Source of the DNA: CBFFRJ01 sp965644225
Lineage (GTDB): Bacteria > Pseudomonadota > Gammaproteobacteria > Enterobacterales > Enterobacteriaceae
NCBI RefSeq assembly: GCF_965644225.1
Contig: NZ_CBFFRJ010000007.1
Location: 1-64,000 of the forward strand
DNA: 64,000 nt
Reading direction: 5' to 3'
Shown piece after piece: positions 42,992 to 51,758 of the stretch. The position numbers and the translations under genes are program-made. How positions within the stretch are numbered: position 1 is the stretch's first letter; each line of letters begins with the position of its first letter. The notes under the pieces were generated by a model. The model searched no databases. It saw only the letters and a list, made by a program, of their open reading frames with translations, and was not told where the DNA came from.

Positions 42992-43510
42992 CTACAAGAG
43001 ACCAATTGGCCAGTGATGGCCCACAACGTAGAGAATGCCTGCGGAGATGATCCCGGCGACAATATCGTCCACCATAATGCCCATCCCGCCGTGGACATTG
43101 CGGTCAAACCAGCGAATCGGCCAGGGCTTCCACATATCAAGAATACGGAAGATAACAAACCCGGCGGCGACCCATTGCCAGTCATGAGTCGGCAGCGCCA
43201 TCAGGGTTATCCACATCCCGATAAACTCATCCCAGACAATACTGCCGTGGTCATGGACGCCCATATCTTTTGCCGTCCGGTGACACAGATAGACACCAAG
43301 ACAGATCCCCAGCATCACCAACAGCGAGTAAAGCTGCCAGGGCAGCAGCACCATCAGATACCAGAAAGGAATAGCGGCCAGTGAACCCATGGTTCCAGGC
43401 ACTATCGGGCTTAATCCACTGCCAAACCCGGTGGCCAACAGATGCCATGGGTTACTCATTCTGAGACGGCTTTTGGCGATGTCTTTCTTAAAGAGAGGCA
43501 AAGTGATCAT
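42992..43510 (-). CDS. pgpA: Phosphatidylglycerophosphatase A
   Basis: 172-residue inner-membrane phosphatase that makes phosphatidylglycerol. Conserved GTMGSLAAIPFWYL, IVWDEFIGMWITL and GGMGIMVDDIVAG (Asp-rich) segments. It overlaps thiL by 23 bp. Last gene of the nrdR-ribD-ribH-nusB-thiL-pgpA cluster. Confidence 0.96.
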   Translation of the reverse strand: MITLPLFKKDIAKSRLRMSNPWHLLATGFGSGLSPIVPGTMGSLAAIPFWYLMVLLPWQLYSLLVMLGICLGVYLCHRTAKDMGVHDHGSIVWDEFIGMWITLMALPTHDWQWVAAGFVIFRILDMWKPWPIRWFDRNVHGGMGIMVDDIVAGIISAGILYVVGHHWPIGLL

Positions 43511-44465
43511 ATCCTTTCAGGTTGAGCGTCACCGCCTTGTCGTCGCGGGTAAAGTGTAATCCGTCAACGTCTGCACTCATCTGCCCGATGCAGGTCACTG
43601 GTACGCCCAGCCTGGCAACCGCCACATCCAGTGCTCCGCGATTAAGTTCGGGGACGGTAAAGCAAAGTTCGTAATCTTCGCCGCCAGACAGCGCCCAGTG
43701 CAGCGCTTGTTGCGCATCAGCATGGCGTTTAAGCGCCTCTGAATACGGCAACGCCGCAAGATCCACGCGTGCGCCGCAGCCGCTGGCCTGCAGAATATGT
43801 CCAAGATCGGAAATCAGACCATCGGAGAGATCGATAGCGGAACTTGCCAGATTGCGCAGCGCCTGGCCGTGCAGCACCCGGGGAGTCGGACGTAAATGGC
43901 GCGCAAGCAGATATTCTGCATCGTCAGCATCATCTACCTGGAGACGATCCTGTAAAATCGCCAGCCCGGCCGCACTGTCGCCCGGCGTGCCTGTCACATA
44001 AATCCAGTCGCCAGGTCTGGCGCCGGAGCGCTTAATGGCCCGCCCGACAGGAACGTAACCATGGATACCCAGCGTCATAGAGAGCGGGCCACGCGTGGTG
44101 TCACCACCAATAAGCTGCATATCGTAGTAGCTAAGCTGCTCAAACAGGCTGTCACTAAAGGTTTTTAACCAGGCTTCATCGATATCCGGAAGGGTGAGCG
44201 CCAGAGTGAGCCATGCCGGATCCGCCCCCATTGCCGCCAGATCGCTGAGATTGACCGCCAGCGCTTTGTAAGCCAAATCGGCAGGATCGATATCAGGAAG
44301 AAAGTGGATCCCTGAGACCAGAGTATCAGTACTGATTGCCAGGGTTTGCTTTTCGGGAATATTGAGTAGCGCGCAGTCATCGCCAATGCCGGTTTCAACA
44401 TCACGACGGGCGCTTTTAACACGATCAAAATAACGGGCGATCAGGGAAAATTCGCCACATGCCAT
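43488..44465 (-). CDS. thiL: Thiamine-monophosphate kinase
   Basis: 325 residues, AIR synthase-like fold. It phosphorylates TMP to the cofactor TPP. Motifs GIGDDCALL (about 26-34), STDTLVSGIHF and GGDTTRGP contain the Mg/ATP aspartates. Starts MACGEFSLIARYF. A strong hairpin-terminator lies just upstream, between nusB and thiL. Confidence 0.97.
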   Translation of the reverse strand: MACGEFSLIARYFDRVKSARRDVETGIGDDCALLNIPEKQTLAISTDTLVSGIHFLPDIDPADLAYKALAVNLSDLAAMGADPAWLTLALTLPDIDEAWLKTFSDSLFEQLSYYDMQLIGGDTTRGPLSMTLGIHGYVPVGRAIKRSGARPGDWIYVTGTPGDSAAGLAILQDRLQVDDADDAEYLLARHLRPTPRVLHGQALRNLASSAIDLSDGLISDLGHILQASGCGARVDLAALPYSEALKRHADAQQALHWALSGGEDYELCFTVPELNRGALDVAVARLGVPVTCIGQMSADVDGLHFTRDDKAVTLNLKGYDHFASL

Positions 44466-44490
44466 ACGTTATGCCTCAGCATAGAAAAGA

Positions 44491-44534
44491 AAAAAACCGG
44501 ACCGGGTACGGTGAGTGCACGTACCCGGTTCCGG
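44491..44534 (-). terminator. Terminator-like hairpin between nusB and thiL
   Basis: On the minus strand a stem of 10 bp (ACCGGGTACG / CGTACCCGGT), possibly longer, with a 9-nt loop is followed by CCGG and a T-run of eight. It lies 25 bp before the thiL start, so thiL-pgpA may depend on read-through or on their own promoter. Confidence 0.8.
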
Positions 44535-44542
44535 CTTGAGGA

Positions 44543-44962
44543 TTACTTCCTGTTGGGACGAATCACGGGCGCGGCTTTGTCGAGCACGCCATTAACAAAC
44601 TTGTGGCTATCTTCAGCACCGAAGGTTTTTGCCAGCTCAATCGCTTCGTTAATCGCGACTTTGTATGGCACATCTGAACGTTTGGACAGCTCAAACAGTG
44701 CAATACGCAGTACCGCTTTCTCAACCTGACCCAGCTCTTCGAGCAGACGGGACAGGTACGGCTTCATCAGGCCATCGAGATACGCGCTGTTAGTCGCCAC
44801 CCCGCTTAACAGTTCACGGAAGTACGCGACATCAACATCTTTCACGTCCTGTTCCGCCAGGAACTGGTATTCGACATCAGCGACGTCGTTCTGGGACAAC
44901 TGCCAGGAATAGAGTGCCTGGACAGCACACTCACGGGCGCGGCGACGAGCAGCAGGTTTCAC
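44543..44962 (-). CDS. nusB: Transcription antitermination factor NusB
   Basis: 139-residue all-helical protein that binds boxA RNA with NusE (S10) in rRNA antitermination. It starts with the basic segment KPAARRRARECAVQALYSWQLSQND. Located between ribH and thiL as in E. coli. Confidence 0.98.
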   Translation of the reverse strand: MKPAARRRARECAVQALYSWQLSQNDVADVEYQFLAEQDVKDVDVAYFRELLSGVATNSAYLDGLMKPYLSRLLEELGQVEKAVLRIALFELSKRSDVPYKVAINEAIELAKTFGAEDSHKFVNGVLDKAAPVIRPNRK

Positions 44963-44982
44963 GGATTTCCCCTTACAAAAAA

Positions 44983-45453
44983 TCAGGCCTTGATGGCTTT
45001 CAATACATTAATCATTTCAAGCGCGGTCAATGCAGCTTCCGCGCCTTTGTTGCCAGCTTTAGTGCCGGCACGTTCGATAGCTTGTTCAATGCTTTCGGTG
45101 GTCAATACACCAAAAGCGACCGGAATTTCGCTGTCCTGAGCGACGTGCGCCAGGCCATTGCTTGCTCCACCAGCCACATATTCAAAGTGAGCAGTACCGC
45201 CACGAATAACCGTACCCAGCGCAATCACCGCGTCATATTTACCGGTTTTCGCCAGTGCGCCTGCCGCCAGCGGCAGCTCATAAGCACCTGGAACCCATAC
45301 CACGGTAATATTGTCATCTTTAACCTGGCCGATACGTTTCAGGGCGTCAATCGCACCTTCCAGCAGGCTGTCATTGATAAAGTTGTTGAAACGCGCAATG
45401 GTGATGGCGACGCGAGCGTCCGGAGTAGCAACGTTAGCTTCAATAATGTTCAT
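44983..45453 (-). CDS. ribH: 6,7-dimethyl-8-ribityllumazine synthase
   Basis: 156 residues, forms icosahedral shells. It condenses 5-amino-6-ribitylaminouracil with dihydroxybutanone phosphate in riboflavin synthesis. Motifs WVPGAYELPLAA and ALGTVIRGGTAHFEYVAGGAS (catalytic His). The 88-bp gap to ribD has a GC-rich CCCC-TGC-GGGG stem and an AT-rich tract that may be an internal promoter. Confidence 0.98.
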   Translation of the reverse strand: MNIIEANVATPDARVAITIARFNNFINDSLLEGAIDALKRIGQVKDDNITVVWVPGAYELPLAAGALAKTGKYDAVIALGTVIRGGTAHFEYVAGGASNGLAHVAQDSEIPVAFGVLTTESIEQAIERAGTKAGNKGAEAALTALEMINVLKAIKA

Positions 45454-45541
45454 ACTTTTCCTTCACAGGTTCTGTAAGACCCCGCAGGGGGGCGGATTTT
45501 ATCATAATATTTGACGCACTGCTTCCCTTTTACAGGAGTCG

Positions 45542-46645
45542 CTACGCGTGGGTGAGATGCAGGCAGAGGTCGGGGCCAACCTGTCGTATCTCATTGAATT
45601 TAAACTGAGGAGCATCTGCCAGTGCGCTAAGACCTGGCAATACGCATAGTCCCCGGGCATCGCTCCCCAGCAATTTCGGGGCAACATAAACCATCAGCTC
45701 ATCCACCAGGCCTGCCTGGAGTAGCGCCCCGGCCAGACTGGCGCCAGCCTCAACCCAGATACTGTTGATCTGCTGTTTTCCCAACAGCATCATCATTGAG
45801 ACCAGATCGGTACGCCCATTATATTCCGGCACTGGCAGTTCATGAACCGAATCAGGCCAGCGACGCGTATCAGGCGTCGTGCGGGCAAACCAGGTTTCAC
45901 CCGGTTCATGCACCAGCGCATGCTCCGGCGTCACCCGATTTTGGCTGTCGACGACAATGCGCAGCGGCTGGCGTAGGTTTTCACGCGGGTACAGCGCCTG
46001 AATATCAGCACTCAGCTCGTCCCAACGCACCGTCAGCTTAGGATTGTCTGCCAGTACGGTGGCGCTGCTGGTCAGAATGGCATGACTCTGGGCACGCAGG
46101 CGCTGCACATCCCGACGCGCCTGCGGCGAGGTTATCCACTGGCTTTCACCGCTCGCCATCGCAGTGCGACCGTCAAGGGATGCCCCGAGTTTGAGCTGCA
46201 CCCAGGGAAAGCCGGTGCGCATCCGCTTGAGGAAGCCCTTATTCAGCGCTTCGGCTTCAGGCACCATCAGGCTGTGGCTGACCTCAATCCCCTCTTGCTT
46301 TAAGCGGTAGAGTCCACGCCCCTGTACCTGCGGGTTGGGATCCTGCATCGCGGCGACCACGCGGGAAACACCGGCATGAATTAATGCTTCACAGCACGGC
46401 GGTGTCCGTCCGTGATGGCTGCAAGGCTCAAGGGTGACATAGGCCGTTGCCCCTTTCGCTTTTTCACCCGCCATACGCAGCGCGTGTACTTCAGCATGCG
46501 GCTCGCCGGCACGATAGTGGAACCCCTCGCCCACAATCTCGCCATCTTTGACGATAACGCAGCCGACATTGGGATTCGGATGGGTGGTAAAACGCCCGCG
46601 TTGCGCCAGTTTTAGCGCCCGCGCCATGTACATTTCGTCCTGCAT
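45542..46645 (-). CDS. ribD: Bifunctional pyrimidine deaminase/reductase RibD
   Basis: 367 residues. The N-terminal cytidine-deaminase domain has zinc ligands HAEVHAL and PCSHHGRTPPC (about 50-85), and the C-terminal NADPH-dependent reductase domain has LKLGASLDGRTA and VEAGASLAGALL. It catalyses the second and third steps of riboflavin synthesis. Two bases separate it from nrdR. Confidence 0.98.
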   Translation of the reverse strand: MQDEMYMARALKLAQRGRFTTHPNPNVGCVIVKDGEIVGEGFHYRAGEPHAEVHALRMAGEKAKGATAYVTLEPCSHHGRTPPCCEALIHAGVSRVVAAMQDPNPQVQGRGLYRLKQEGIEVSHSLMVPEAEALNKGFLKRMRTGFPWVQLKLGASLDGRTAMASGESQWITSPQARRDVQRLRAQSHAILTSSATVLADNPKLTVRWDELSADIQALYPRENLRQPLRIVVDSQNRVTPEHALVHEPGETWFARTTPDTRRWPDSVHELPVPEYNGRTDLVSMMMLLGKQQINSIWVEAGASLAGALLQAGLVDELMVYVAPKLLGSDARGLCVLPGLSALADAPQFKFNEIRQVGPDLCLHLTHA

Positions 46646-46647
46646 GA

Positions 46648-47097
46648 TCAGTCCTGTAAGCGGGCGATCTCTTCGCCAAATTCACGGATATCTTCGAAAC
46701 TACGGTACACCGAGGCAAAGCGAATATAGGCCACTTTATCGAGTTTCTTAAGCTGTTCCATTACCAGATTGCCAATCATTTTACTGGCAATTTCGCGCTC
46801 ACCGGTTGCCCGTAATTGCGACTTAATGTGATTTAAGGCCATTTCAACGTCATCGGCGCTAACCGGGCGCTTTTCAAGCGCTTTCTGGATACCGCGGCGC
46901 AACTTATCTTCATTGAATGGCTCGCGAACGTCATTACTCTTGACGACTCTGGGCATCACCAGCTCCGCGACTTCAAACGTTGTAAAACGTTCATTGCAGA
47001 CCAGACACTGACGACGACGGCGAACAGATGACCCTTCCCCCACAAGGCGAGAATCGATTACTTTGGTATCCACGGCGAAACAGAATGGGCAATGCAT
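46648..47097 (-). CDS. nrdR: Ribonucleotide reductase regulator NrdR
   Basis: 149 residues: N-terminal zinc ribbon (CPFC ... CLVC) and ATP-cone (about 49-139, VVKSNDVREPFNEDKLRRGIQKALEKRPV). It represses nrd operons at NrdR boxes when dATP is bound. First gene of the riboflavin/nusB cluster; its promoter lies in the 153 bp shared with divergent yajI. Confidence 0.98.
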   Translation of the reverse strand: MHCPFCFAVDTKVIDSRLVGEGSSVRRRRQCLVCNERFTTFEVAELVMPRVVKSNDVREPFNEDKLRRGIQKALEKRPVSADDVEMALNHIKSQLRATGEREIASKMIGNLVMEQLKKLDKVAYIRFASVYRSFEDIREFGEEIARLQD

Positions 47098-47250
47098 ACG
47101 ACGTCCTGACGTGTGAGTGAATTAAAATCTATTTTACCCTGAACTGGCGTGACAACAAAGACGGGCCGATTTTGAGACAATGGATAGATGGCAACCCGGC
47201 CGTTACTCACTACCATTATGAATATCTTCAATTTCAAGGAAACAGACACA

Positions 47251-47793
47251 ATGACAAGACGTTACCTAAGATCCCTGTTGCTGGGAAGCGTTTTCGCCCT
47301 TAGCGCCTGCGCCCAGCAAGGGGAAGTCGGCCAGTTAAACCAAAGCGTCAGTACGCTGAATAATGAAATGAGCAAGCTGAACAAAGAGACGGTAAAAATC
47401 ACCCAGCAAAACGCGCTGAACGCAAAATCCACCAATGGCGTTTATCTGCTGCCAGGCTCTAATACCCCGGCGCGACTGAACAGCCAGGTGGGCATGTTAC
47501 GTATGTCTTTGAAAAATATCGTACCGAATGCCGGAGGAACCCGCGTCACGCTGCGTATTCAGGGGGAATCCAGCGAGCCGCTGCCCGCTTTTAACGGCAC
47601 CGTAGAGTGGGGGCAGATTCAGGGGACAACCGATAACTATCAGGAAGTTAACGTCCAGAACCAGCTGATGGGCGCGCCGGCCAGCACCCTGGCGCCCAGC
47701 GATGTTGACGTTGCATTGCAGTTAGATGGCATTACCCCAGAACAACTGGGTTTTGTGCGTATCCACGATATTCAGCCTGTCACACCTGAGTAA
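47251..47793 (+). CDS. yajI: Lipoprotein YajI
   Basis: 180-residue lipoprotein. The signal MTRRYLRSLLLGSVFALSAC gives lipobox LSAC with Ala at +2. A short helical region QLNQSVSTLNNEMSKLNKETVKITQQN (coiled-coil like) is followed by a beta-rich domain. Function unknown. The start at 47251 is chosen for the signal peptide; the longer frame adds 21 residues that would bury it. Confidence 0.88.
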   Translation: MTRRYLRSLLLGSVFALSACAQQGEVGQLNQSVSTLNNEMSKLNKETVKITQQNALNAKSTNGVYLLPGSNTPARLNSQVGMLRMSLKNIVPNAGGTRVTLRIQGESSEPLPAFNGTVEWGQIQGTTDNYQEVNVQNQLMGAPASTLAPSDVDVALQLDGITPEQLGFVRIHDIQPVTPE

Positions 47794-47955
47794 TCCGCCG
47801 CAGTCTGTCGTTTTTTCTCACACTTTGTCACCTGTTCTTCACCGCCTGATCGTCATCAGGCGGCTTTCATTTATTGGCAACCATGATGATTGCCAGTACA
47901 ATCCCCGCTAATTATTACACGCAAACGTGAACGCAATCGATTACGTGCGTGTCAG

Positions 47956-48000
47956 TAATGTGAAACAACACATATTTTTGTGAGCAAGGATACTTATAAT
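47956..48000 (+). promoter_or_regulatory. tsx promoter with CRP-type site
   Basis: A perfect TATAAT lies at 47995-48000. A CRP-like sequence with a TGTGA half (AATGTGAAACAACACAT) lies about 35-45 bp before the expected start point, and further TGTGA-like and AACG repeats occur at 47920-47985. E. coli tsx is under CRP/CytR control, which fits. Confidence 0.6.
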
Positions 48001-48087
48001 AACCTCGCAAAAACATGAAACATTTAGCAACGCAATGCGTGCATTCTTTCATTCCCGTAAGGGAACTCTCTTATCAGTGGCATAATT

Positions 48088-48972
48088 ATGAAAAAAACAT
48101 TACTTGCAGCTGGCGCTGCGCTGGCGATCACAACGTCCTTCTCTGTGAGCGCAGCGGAAACCAACAAACCGGAATATGTATCTGACTGGTGGCATCAGAG
48201 CGTTAACGTGGTAGGCAGCTATCACACCCGCTTCGGACCGCAGGTTCGCAACGACACCTACCTGGAATACGAAGCTTTTGCTAAAAAAGACTGGTTCGAC
48301 TTCTACGGCTACCTTGACGCCCCGGTATTCTTCGGCGGTAACACCGACGCGAAAGGTATCTGGAACCACGGCTCTCCGCTGTTTATGGAAATTGAACCGC
48401 GCTTCTCTATTGATAAGCTGACCGGTACCGATCTGAGCTTCGGTCCGTTTAAAGAGTGGTACTTCGCCAATAACTACATCTACGACATGGGCCGCAACAC
48501 TGCTGGTCGTCAGAGCACCTGGTATATGGGTCTGGGTACCGACATCGATACCGGTCTGCCGATGAGCCTGTCCCTGAACGTCTACGCGAAATACCAGTGG
48601 CAGAACTACGGCGCCGCAAACGAAAACGAGTGGGACGGCTACCGTTTCAAAGTGAAATACTTCGTACCGATCACCTCTCTGTGGGGCGGCCAGCTGAGCT
48701 ATATCGGCTTCACCAACTTCGACTGGGGTTCAGAGCTGGGTGACAAAGATTTCCACGACCTGAACAACAAACGTGCGCGCACCAACGATTCCATCGCCTC
48801 CAGCCACATTCTGTCTCTGGGCTACGATCACTGGCACTACTCTGTTGTTGCCCGTTACTGGCACAACGGCGGCCAGTGGAACGACGACGCCAGCCTGAAT
48901 TTTGGCAACGGCGAATTCAACGTCCGTTCAACCGGTTGGGGTGGTTATCTGGTCGTGGGTTACAACTTCTAA
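48088..48972 (+). CDS. tsx: Nucleoside-specific outer-membrane channel Tsx
   Basis: 294 residues: signal peptide (MKKTLLAAGAALAITTSFSVSAA) and a 12-strand beta-barrel ending in an aromatic residue (VGYNF). Aromatic-rich strands line the nucleoside pathway. It lets nucleosides cross the outer membrane. It also serves as a phage and colicin K receptor in E. coli. Followed by a clear terminator. Confidence 0.97.
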   Translation: MKKTLLAAGAALAITTSFSVSAAETNKPEYVSDWWHQSVNVVGSYHTRFGPQVRNDTYLEYEAFAKKDWFDFYGYLDAPVFFGGNTDAKGIWNHGSPLFMEIEPRFSIDKLTGTDLSFGPFKEWYFANNYIYDMGRNTAGRQSTWYMGLGTDIDTGLPMSLSLNVYAKYQWQNYGAANENEWDGYRFKVKYFVPITSLWGGQLSYIGFTNFDWGSELGDKDFHDLNNKRARTNDSIASSHILSLGYDHWHYSVVARYWHNGGQWNDDASLNFGNGEFNVRSTGWGGYLVVGYNF

Positions 48973-49007
48973 GCGAAGTTTTCCTTCAGTCTCAAAGAAT
49001 GACCTGA

Positions 49008-49045
49008 AAAAAAGCACCGAACGAGACTCTCGTCGGTGCTTTTTT
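49008..49045 (+). terminator. Terminator between tsx and yajD
   Basis: Stem AAAGCACCGA / TCGGTGCTTT with an inner GAG/CTC pair and T-run on the plus strand, A-run on the other side. It serves tsx and probably yajD as well. Confidence 0.88.
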
Positions 49046-49083
49046 ACCTTCGTAACGCCCGTGGTGATAGGGCTAACGCAGGT

Positions 49084-49431
49084 TCACTTTTTCTTATTTA
49101 ACAACGCCTTCAGATCGGCAAACGGATTGTACGTCGCCTCGCCAATATCTTTTTGCGCATCCTCACCCGCAACAACCGTAGATCCATACTGATCCGCCTC
49201 GGTATATTTCGAATGTTCATGATCGTGGCAAAACAGGCAAAGCAGCTCCCAGTTGCTGCCATCCTCAGGGTTATTGGTATGATCGTGATCCATATGGTGA
49301 ACGGTAAGCTCACGCAGATTCGAATAAACAAACTCACGCGAACAGCGGCCACATACCCATGGAAACAGTTTTAATGCTTTTTCACGATAACCGCTTTCCA
49401 GCCGCGTATAGTTTTTTGGGATAATAGCCAT
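49084..49431 (-). CDS. yajD: HNH nuclease-family protein YajD
   Basis: 115 residues. Two zinc cysteine pairs (CGRC ... CLFC) and the HNH core LTVHHMDHDHTNNPEDGSNWELLC. DNase activity is likely by family; the cellular role is unknown. Sequence and length match E. coli YajD. Confidence 0.93.
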   Translation of the reverse strand: MAIIPKNYTRLESGYREKALKLFPWVCGRCSREFVYSNLRELTVHHMDHDHTNNPEDGSNWELLCLFCHDHEHSKYTEADQYGSTVVAGEDAQKDIGEATYNPFADLKALLNKKK

Positions 49432-49541
49432 AAGTGTGTCAGTGCCTGAATAAATGTCGGATTGGGTCCAGTTTCGCGCGCTCCCGCGTTTTTAGCAATG
49501 ATCCAGATTCAGAGCACCTGCCTAAGCGCCCCACGGTAAGT

Positions 49542-50243
49542 TCAGTCGCCGGCGTTTTTCTTCATCGCCTGCTGCTGGCGAATAAAATCCTCAAATGAGC
49601 GGTCAGGTAGTTCAGCAAACTGCTTGCCGGTTAAGGTCACCGCCTGGCAGCGATCCAGCCGGAAGCAGCGGTAACCCTGGCGCAGTTCACACCATGCCAC
49701 CAGCACCCAGACTGCGCCCCAGAACGACAATCCCAGCGGATGAATTGCCCGCTCAGAGCCTTCACCTTTTTCATTTTCGTAGCGGATCCACACTTCATCA
49801 TGCTGACGCATAGCCTGATGCAGCACATCAAACCAGAGGCGGGTCTGCGGATACTGGCCAAAATCCGGGGTCACGATCCGGTTACGCTCAGCGAGAATAC
49901 GTTTATCCGTCGGCAATACCGCCAGCAGTTTTTCCTGTGCCGAGCCTGCCGCCAGCGCCAGTTTATCGCCGCCCCAGGTCTGCAACATATCAATCGCGGC
50001 AATCAGAGCCTCGACTTCCATGCCGGTGAACATCAGCGGCGGGATATCAAAGCCGGGCATTAATCGGTAACCGCTCCCGGCTTCTCCCTGAATCGGCACG
50101 CCGGAGAGCGATAAGTCGCGAATGTCCCGGTAAACGGTACGTTCAGAAACCTCAAGCCGCTCGGCCAGTATCGCCGCCGTTACCCGACGGCGAGTGCGAA
50201 GAATTTGCACTATCTGAAACAGACGATCGGCGCGGCGGCTCAT
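49542..50243 (-). CDS. WYL-domain transcriptional regulator (YafY type)
   Basis: 233 residues. N-terminal HTH (RADRLFQIVQILRTRRRVTAAILAERLEVSERTVYRDIRDL) followed by a WYL domain (about 130-215, ending in YRCFRLDRCQAV). It lies 32 bp downstream of a VOC-family gene in the same direction, so the two are probably one operon. A 24-bp palindrome upstream of that operon is the likely autoregulatory site. E. coli has no gene here. The ligand is unknown. Confidence 0.85.
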   Translation of the reverse strand: MSRRADRLFQIVQILRTRRRVTAAILAERLEVSERTVYRDIRDLSLSGVPIQGEAGSGYRLMPGFDIPPLMFTGMEVEALIAAIDMLQTWGGDKLALAAGSAQEKLLAVLPTDKRILAERNRIVTPDFGQYPQTRLWFDVLHQAMRQHDEVWIRYENEKGEGSERAIHPLGLSFWGAVWVLVAWCELRQGYRCFRLDRCQAVTLTGKQFAELPDRSFEDFIRQQQAMKKNAGD

Positions 50244-50275
50244 ATAATCTTCCTGTCGAGATTCGATTTAGCTCA

Positions 50276-50641
50276 TCAGGCTGGCTGGTGCAGCCCGACC
50301 TTATTCCCTTCACTGTCGATAATAAGCGCAATGGTGCCAATATCCTCGGGTAATTTTTCCGGCCCGAAACAGCAGGAACCGCCCTTTTCTGCCACTTTAG
50401 CCAGGGAATCAACAATATCCGCCGTGTAGAGATAGATCACCGTCCCGCTTGTCGACGGCTGAAACATCTCCGATTTTACCAGCGCCCCACCGGTTGACGA
50501 TTCTTCATAGTGAAAGACCGCCATCGACATGCCTGCGACATCCTCCTGACGAAATTGTGCCCCGGTGCAATATTGATAAAACGCCATCGCCCGTTGCAGA
50601 TCCTGAGTCGGGATTTCAAACCAGTTGATAATGTTGCTCAT
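50276..50641 (-). CDS. VOC-family (glyoxalase/bleomycin-resistance fold) protein
   Basis: 121 residues with two beta-alpha-beta-beta-beta units of the VOC fold. Starts IINWFEIPTQDLQRAMAFYQ and ends GTIALIIDSEGNKVGLHQ, with the usual Glu-type metal position in the first strand (WFEIP). Metal-dependent enzyme or binding protein of unknown substrate. The start at 50641 has AGAGGA 8 bp upstream. The 14 extra codons of the longer frame cover the leader hairpin. First gene of an operon with the WYL regulator. Confidence 0.85.
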   Translation of the reverse strand: MSNIINWFEIPTQDLQRAMAFYQYCTGAQFRQEDVAGMSMAVFHYEESSTGGALVKSEMFQPSTSGTVIYLYTADIVDSLAKVAEKGGSCCFGPEKLPEDIGTIALIIDSEGNKVGLHQPA

Positions 50642-50650
50642 TTTTACGTC

Positions 50651-50673
50651 CTCTTTGTGTTTTCGACAAAGAG
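50651..50673 (-). promoter_or_regulatory. Leader hairpin overlapping the VOC gene ribosome site
   Basis: CTCTTTGT / ACAAAGAG, perfect 8-bp stem with a 7-nt loop. Its start-proximal arm includes part of the AGAGGA ribosome site, so it could limit translation. Confidence 0.45.
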
Positions 50674-50687
50674 ATACTGCCATCCCC

Positions 50688-50711
50688 CTCCTGACAGCAT
50701 ACTGTCAGGAG
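50688..50711. promoter_or_regulatory. 24-bp palindrome, candidate operator of the WYL regulator
   Basis: CTCCTGACAG-CATA-CTGTCAGGAG is a perfect palindrome 47-70 bp upstream of the VOC gene. It is not followed by a T-run toward the genes. Position and symmetry suit a dimeric regulator. Confidence 0.6.
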
Positions 50712-50726
50712 AGAATGCGCAGACGA

Positions 50727-50760
50727 AAAAAAACCGCAGCCATTGTGCGCTGCGGTTTTT
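50727..50760 (-). terminator. Terminator of secDF
   Basis: Stem AAAACCGCAGC / GCTGCGGTTTT with an 8-10-nt loop and a T8 run on the minus strand, 17 bp after the secF stop. Confidence 0.88.
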
Positions 50761-50776
50761 CAAAGCAGAGGCCTGA

Positions 50777-51748
50777 TTACGGCAGAATTGACGGTTGATC
50801 CGCCCCTTCTTTCTCCACTTTTTGCTGGATCAGATGCTCACGTTTCATACCCAGCTTCAGCGCCAGTGCGGAAGCCACGTAAATCGACGATGCCGTACCG
50901 ATGGAAACACCGATAAGCATAGTCAGCGAGAAGCCTTCCAGTACCGGACCGCCGAAGAGGTACAGCATCAGGATCACCACCAGGGTGGTGCCGGAGGTAA
51001 TCAACGTACGGTGCAGCGTCTGAGTCAGTGAGACGTTAAAGATTTCGTAAGGCGTCCCGCGGCGGATCTTGCGGAAGTTCTCACGAATACGGTCAGAGAC
51101 CACGATACTGTCGTTCAGCGAGTAACCGATGACGGACATCAGAGAGGCGACAATCGTCAGGTCAATCTCGATATGGAACAACGACAGCACGCCCATGGTG
51201 ATCACCACGTCGTGCGCCAGCGCGATAACGACCCCGGCCGCCAGTCGCCACTCGAAGCGGAAACCGACGTACACCAGAATCGAAATCAGCGCCACCATCA
51301 GCGCCATAGCACCGTTCTGTGCCAGATCGGCGCCAACGCTTGGCCCGACAAACTCAATACGTTTTACCGCCGCGTTCTGGCTGGTCGCCTCGTTGATCAC
51401 GCTCAGGACTTTGCTGCCCAGCTCCTGACCACCGGTTGCGCCATCAGCAGGCGGCATACGCACCATGATGTCACGACTGCTGCCAAAGTTTTGCAGCAAT
51501 GGCTCGACAAAACCTGCTTTTTCCAGGGCATCGCGCATCATGTCGATTTCCGCTGGCTTTTCCAGGGTAATTTCAATGACGGTACCGCCGGTAAAATCCA
51601 GACCCCAGTTAAAACCGCGCACACCCATAATAACGATGGAGACGATTAACAGCAGGCCGGAGATCCCGAACGCCCAGTAATCCCAGCGCATAAAGTCGTA
51701 GACTTTACGGCCATAGTTTAATTGTTCAACAGTGTATTCCTGTGCCAC
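50777..51748 (-). CDS. secF: Protein translocase subunit SecF
   Basis: 323 residues and six membrane helices with one periplasmic domain after the first. GLDFTGGTVIE motif near residue 50 and the conserved MSVIGYSLNDSIVVSDRIREN helix region. Works with SecD and YajC to drive late export using the proton motive force. Lies 10 bp after secD. Confidence 0.98.
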   Translation of the reverse strand: MAQEYTVEQLNYGRKVYDFMRWDYWAFGISGLLLIVSIVIMGVRGFNWGLDFTGGTVIEITLEKPAEIDMMRDALEKAGFVEPLLQNFGSSRDIMVRMPPADGATGGQELGSKVLSVINEATSQNAAVKRIEFVGPSVGADLAQNGAMALMVALISILVYVGFRFEWRLAAGVVIALAHDVVITMGVLSLFHIEIDLTIVASLMSVIGYSLNDSIVVSDRIRENFRKIRRGTPYEIFNVSLTQTLHRTLITSGTTLVVILMLYLFGGPVLEGFSLTMLIGVSIGTASSIYVASALALKLGMKREHLIQQKVEKEGADQPSILP

Positions 51749-51758
51749 AACGCACTCC

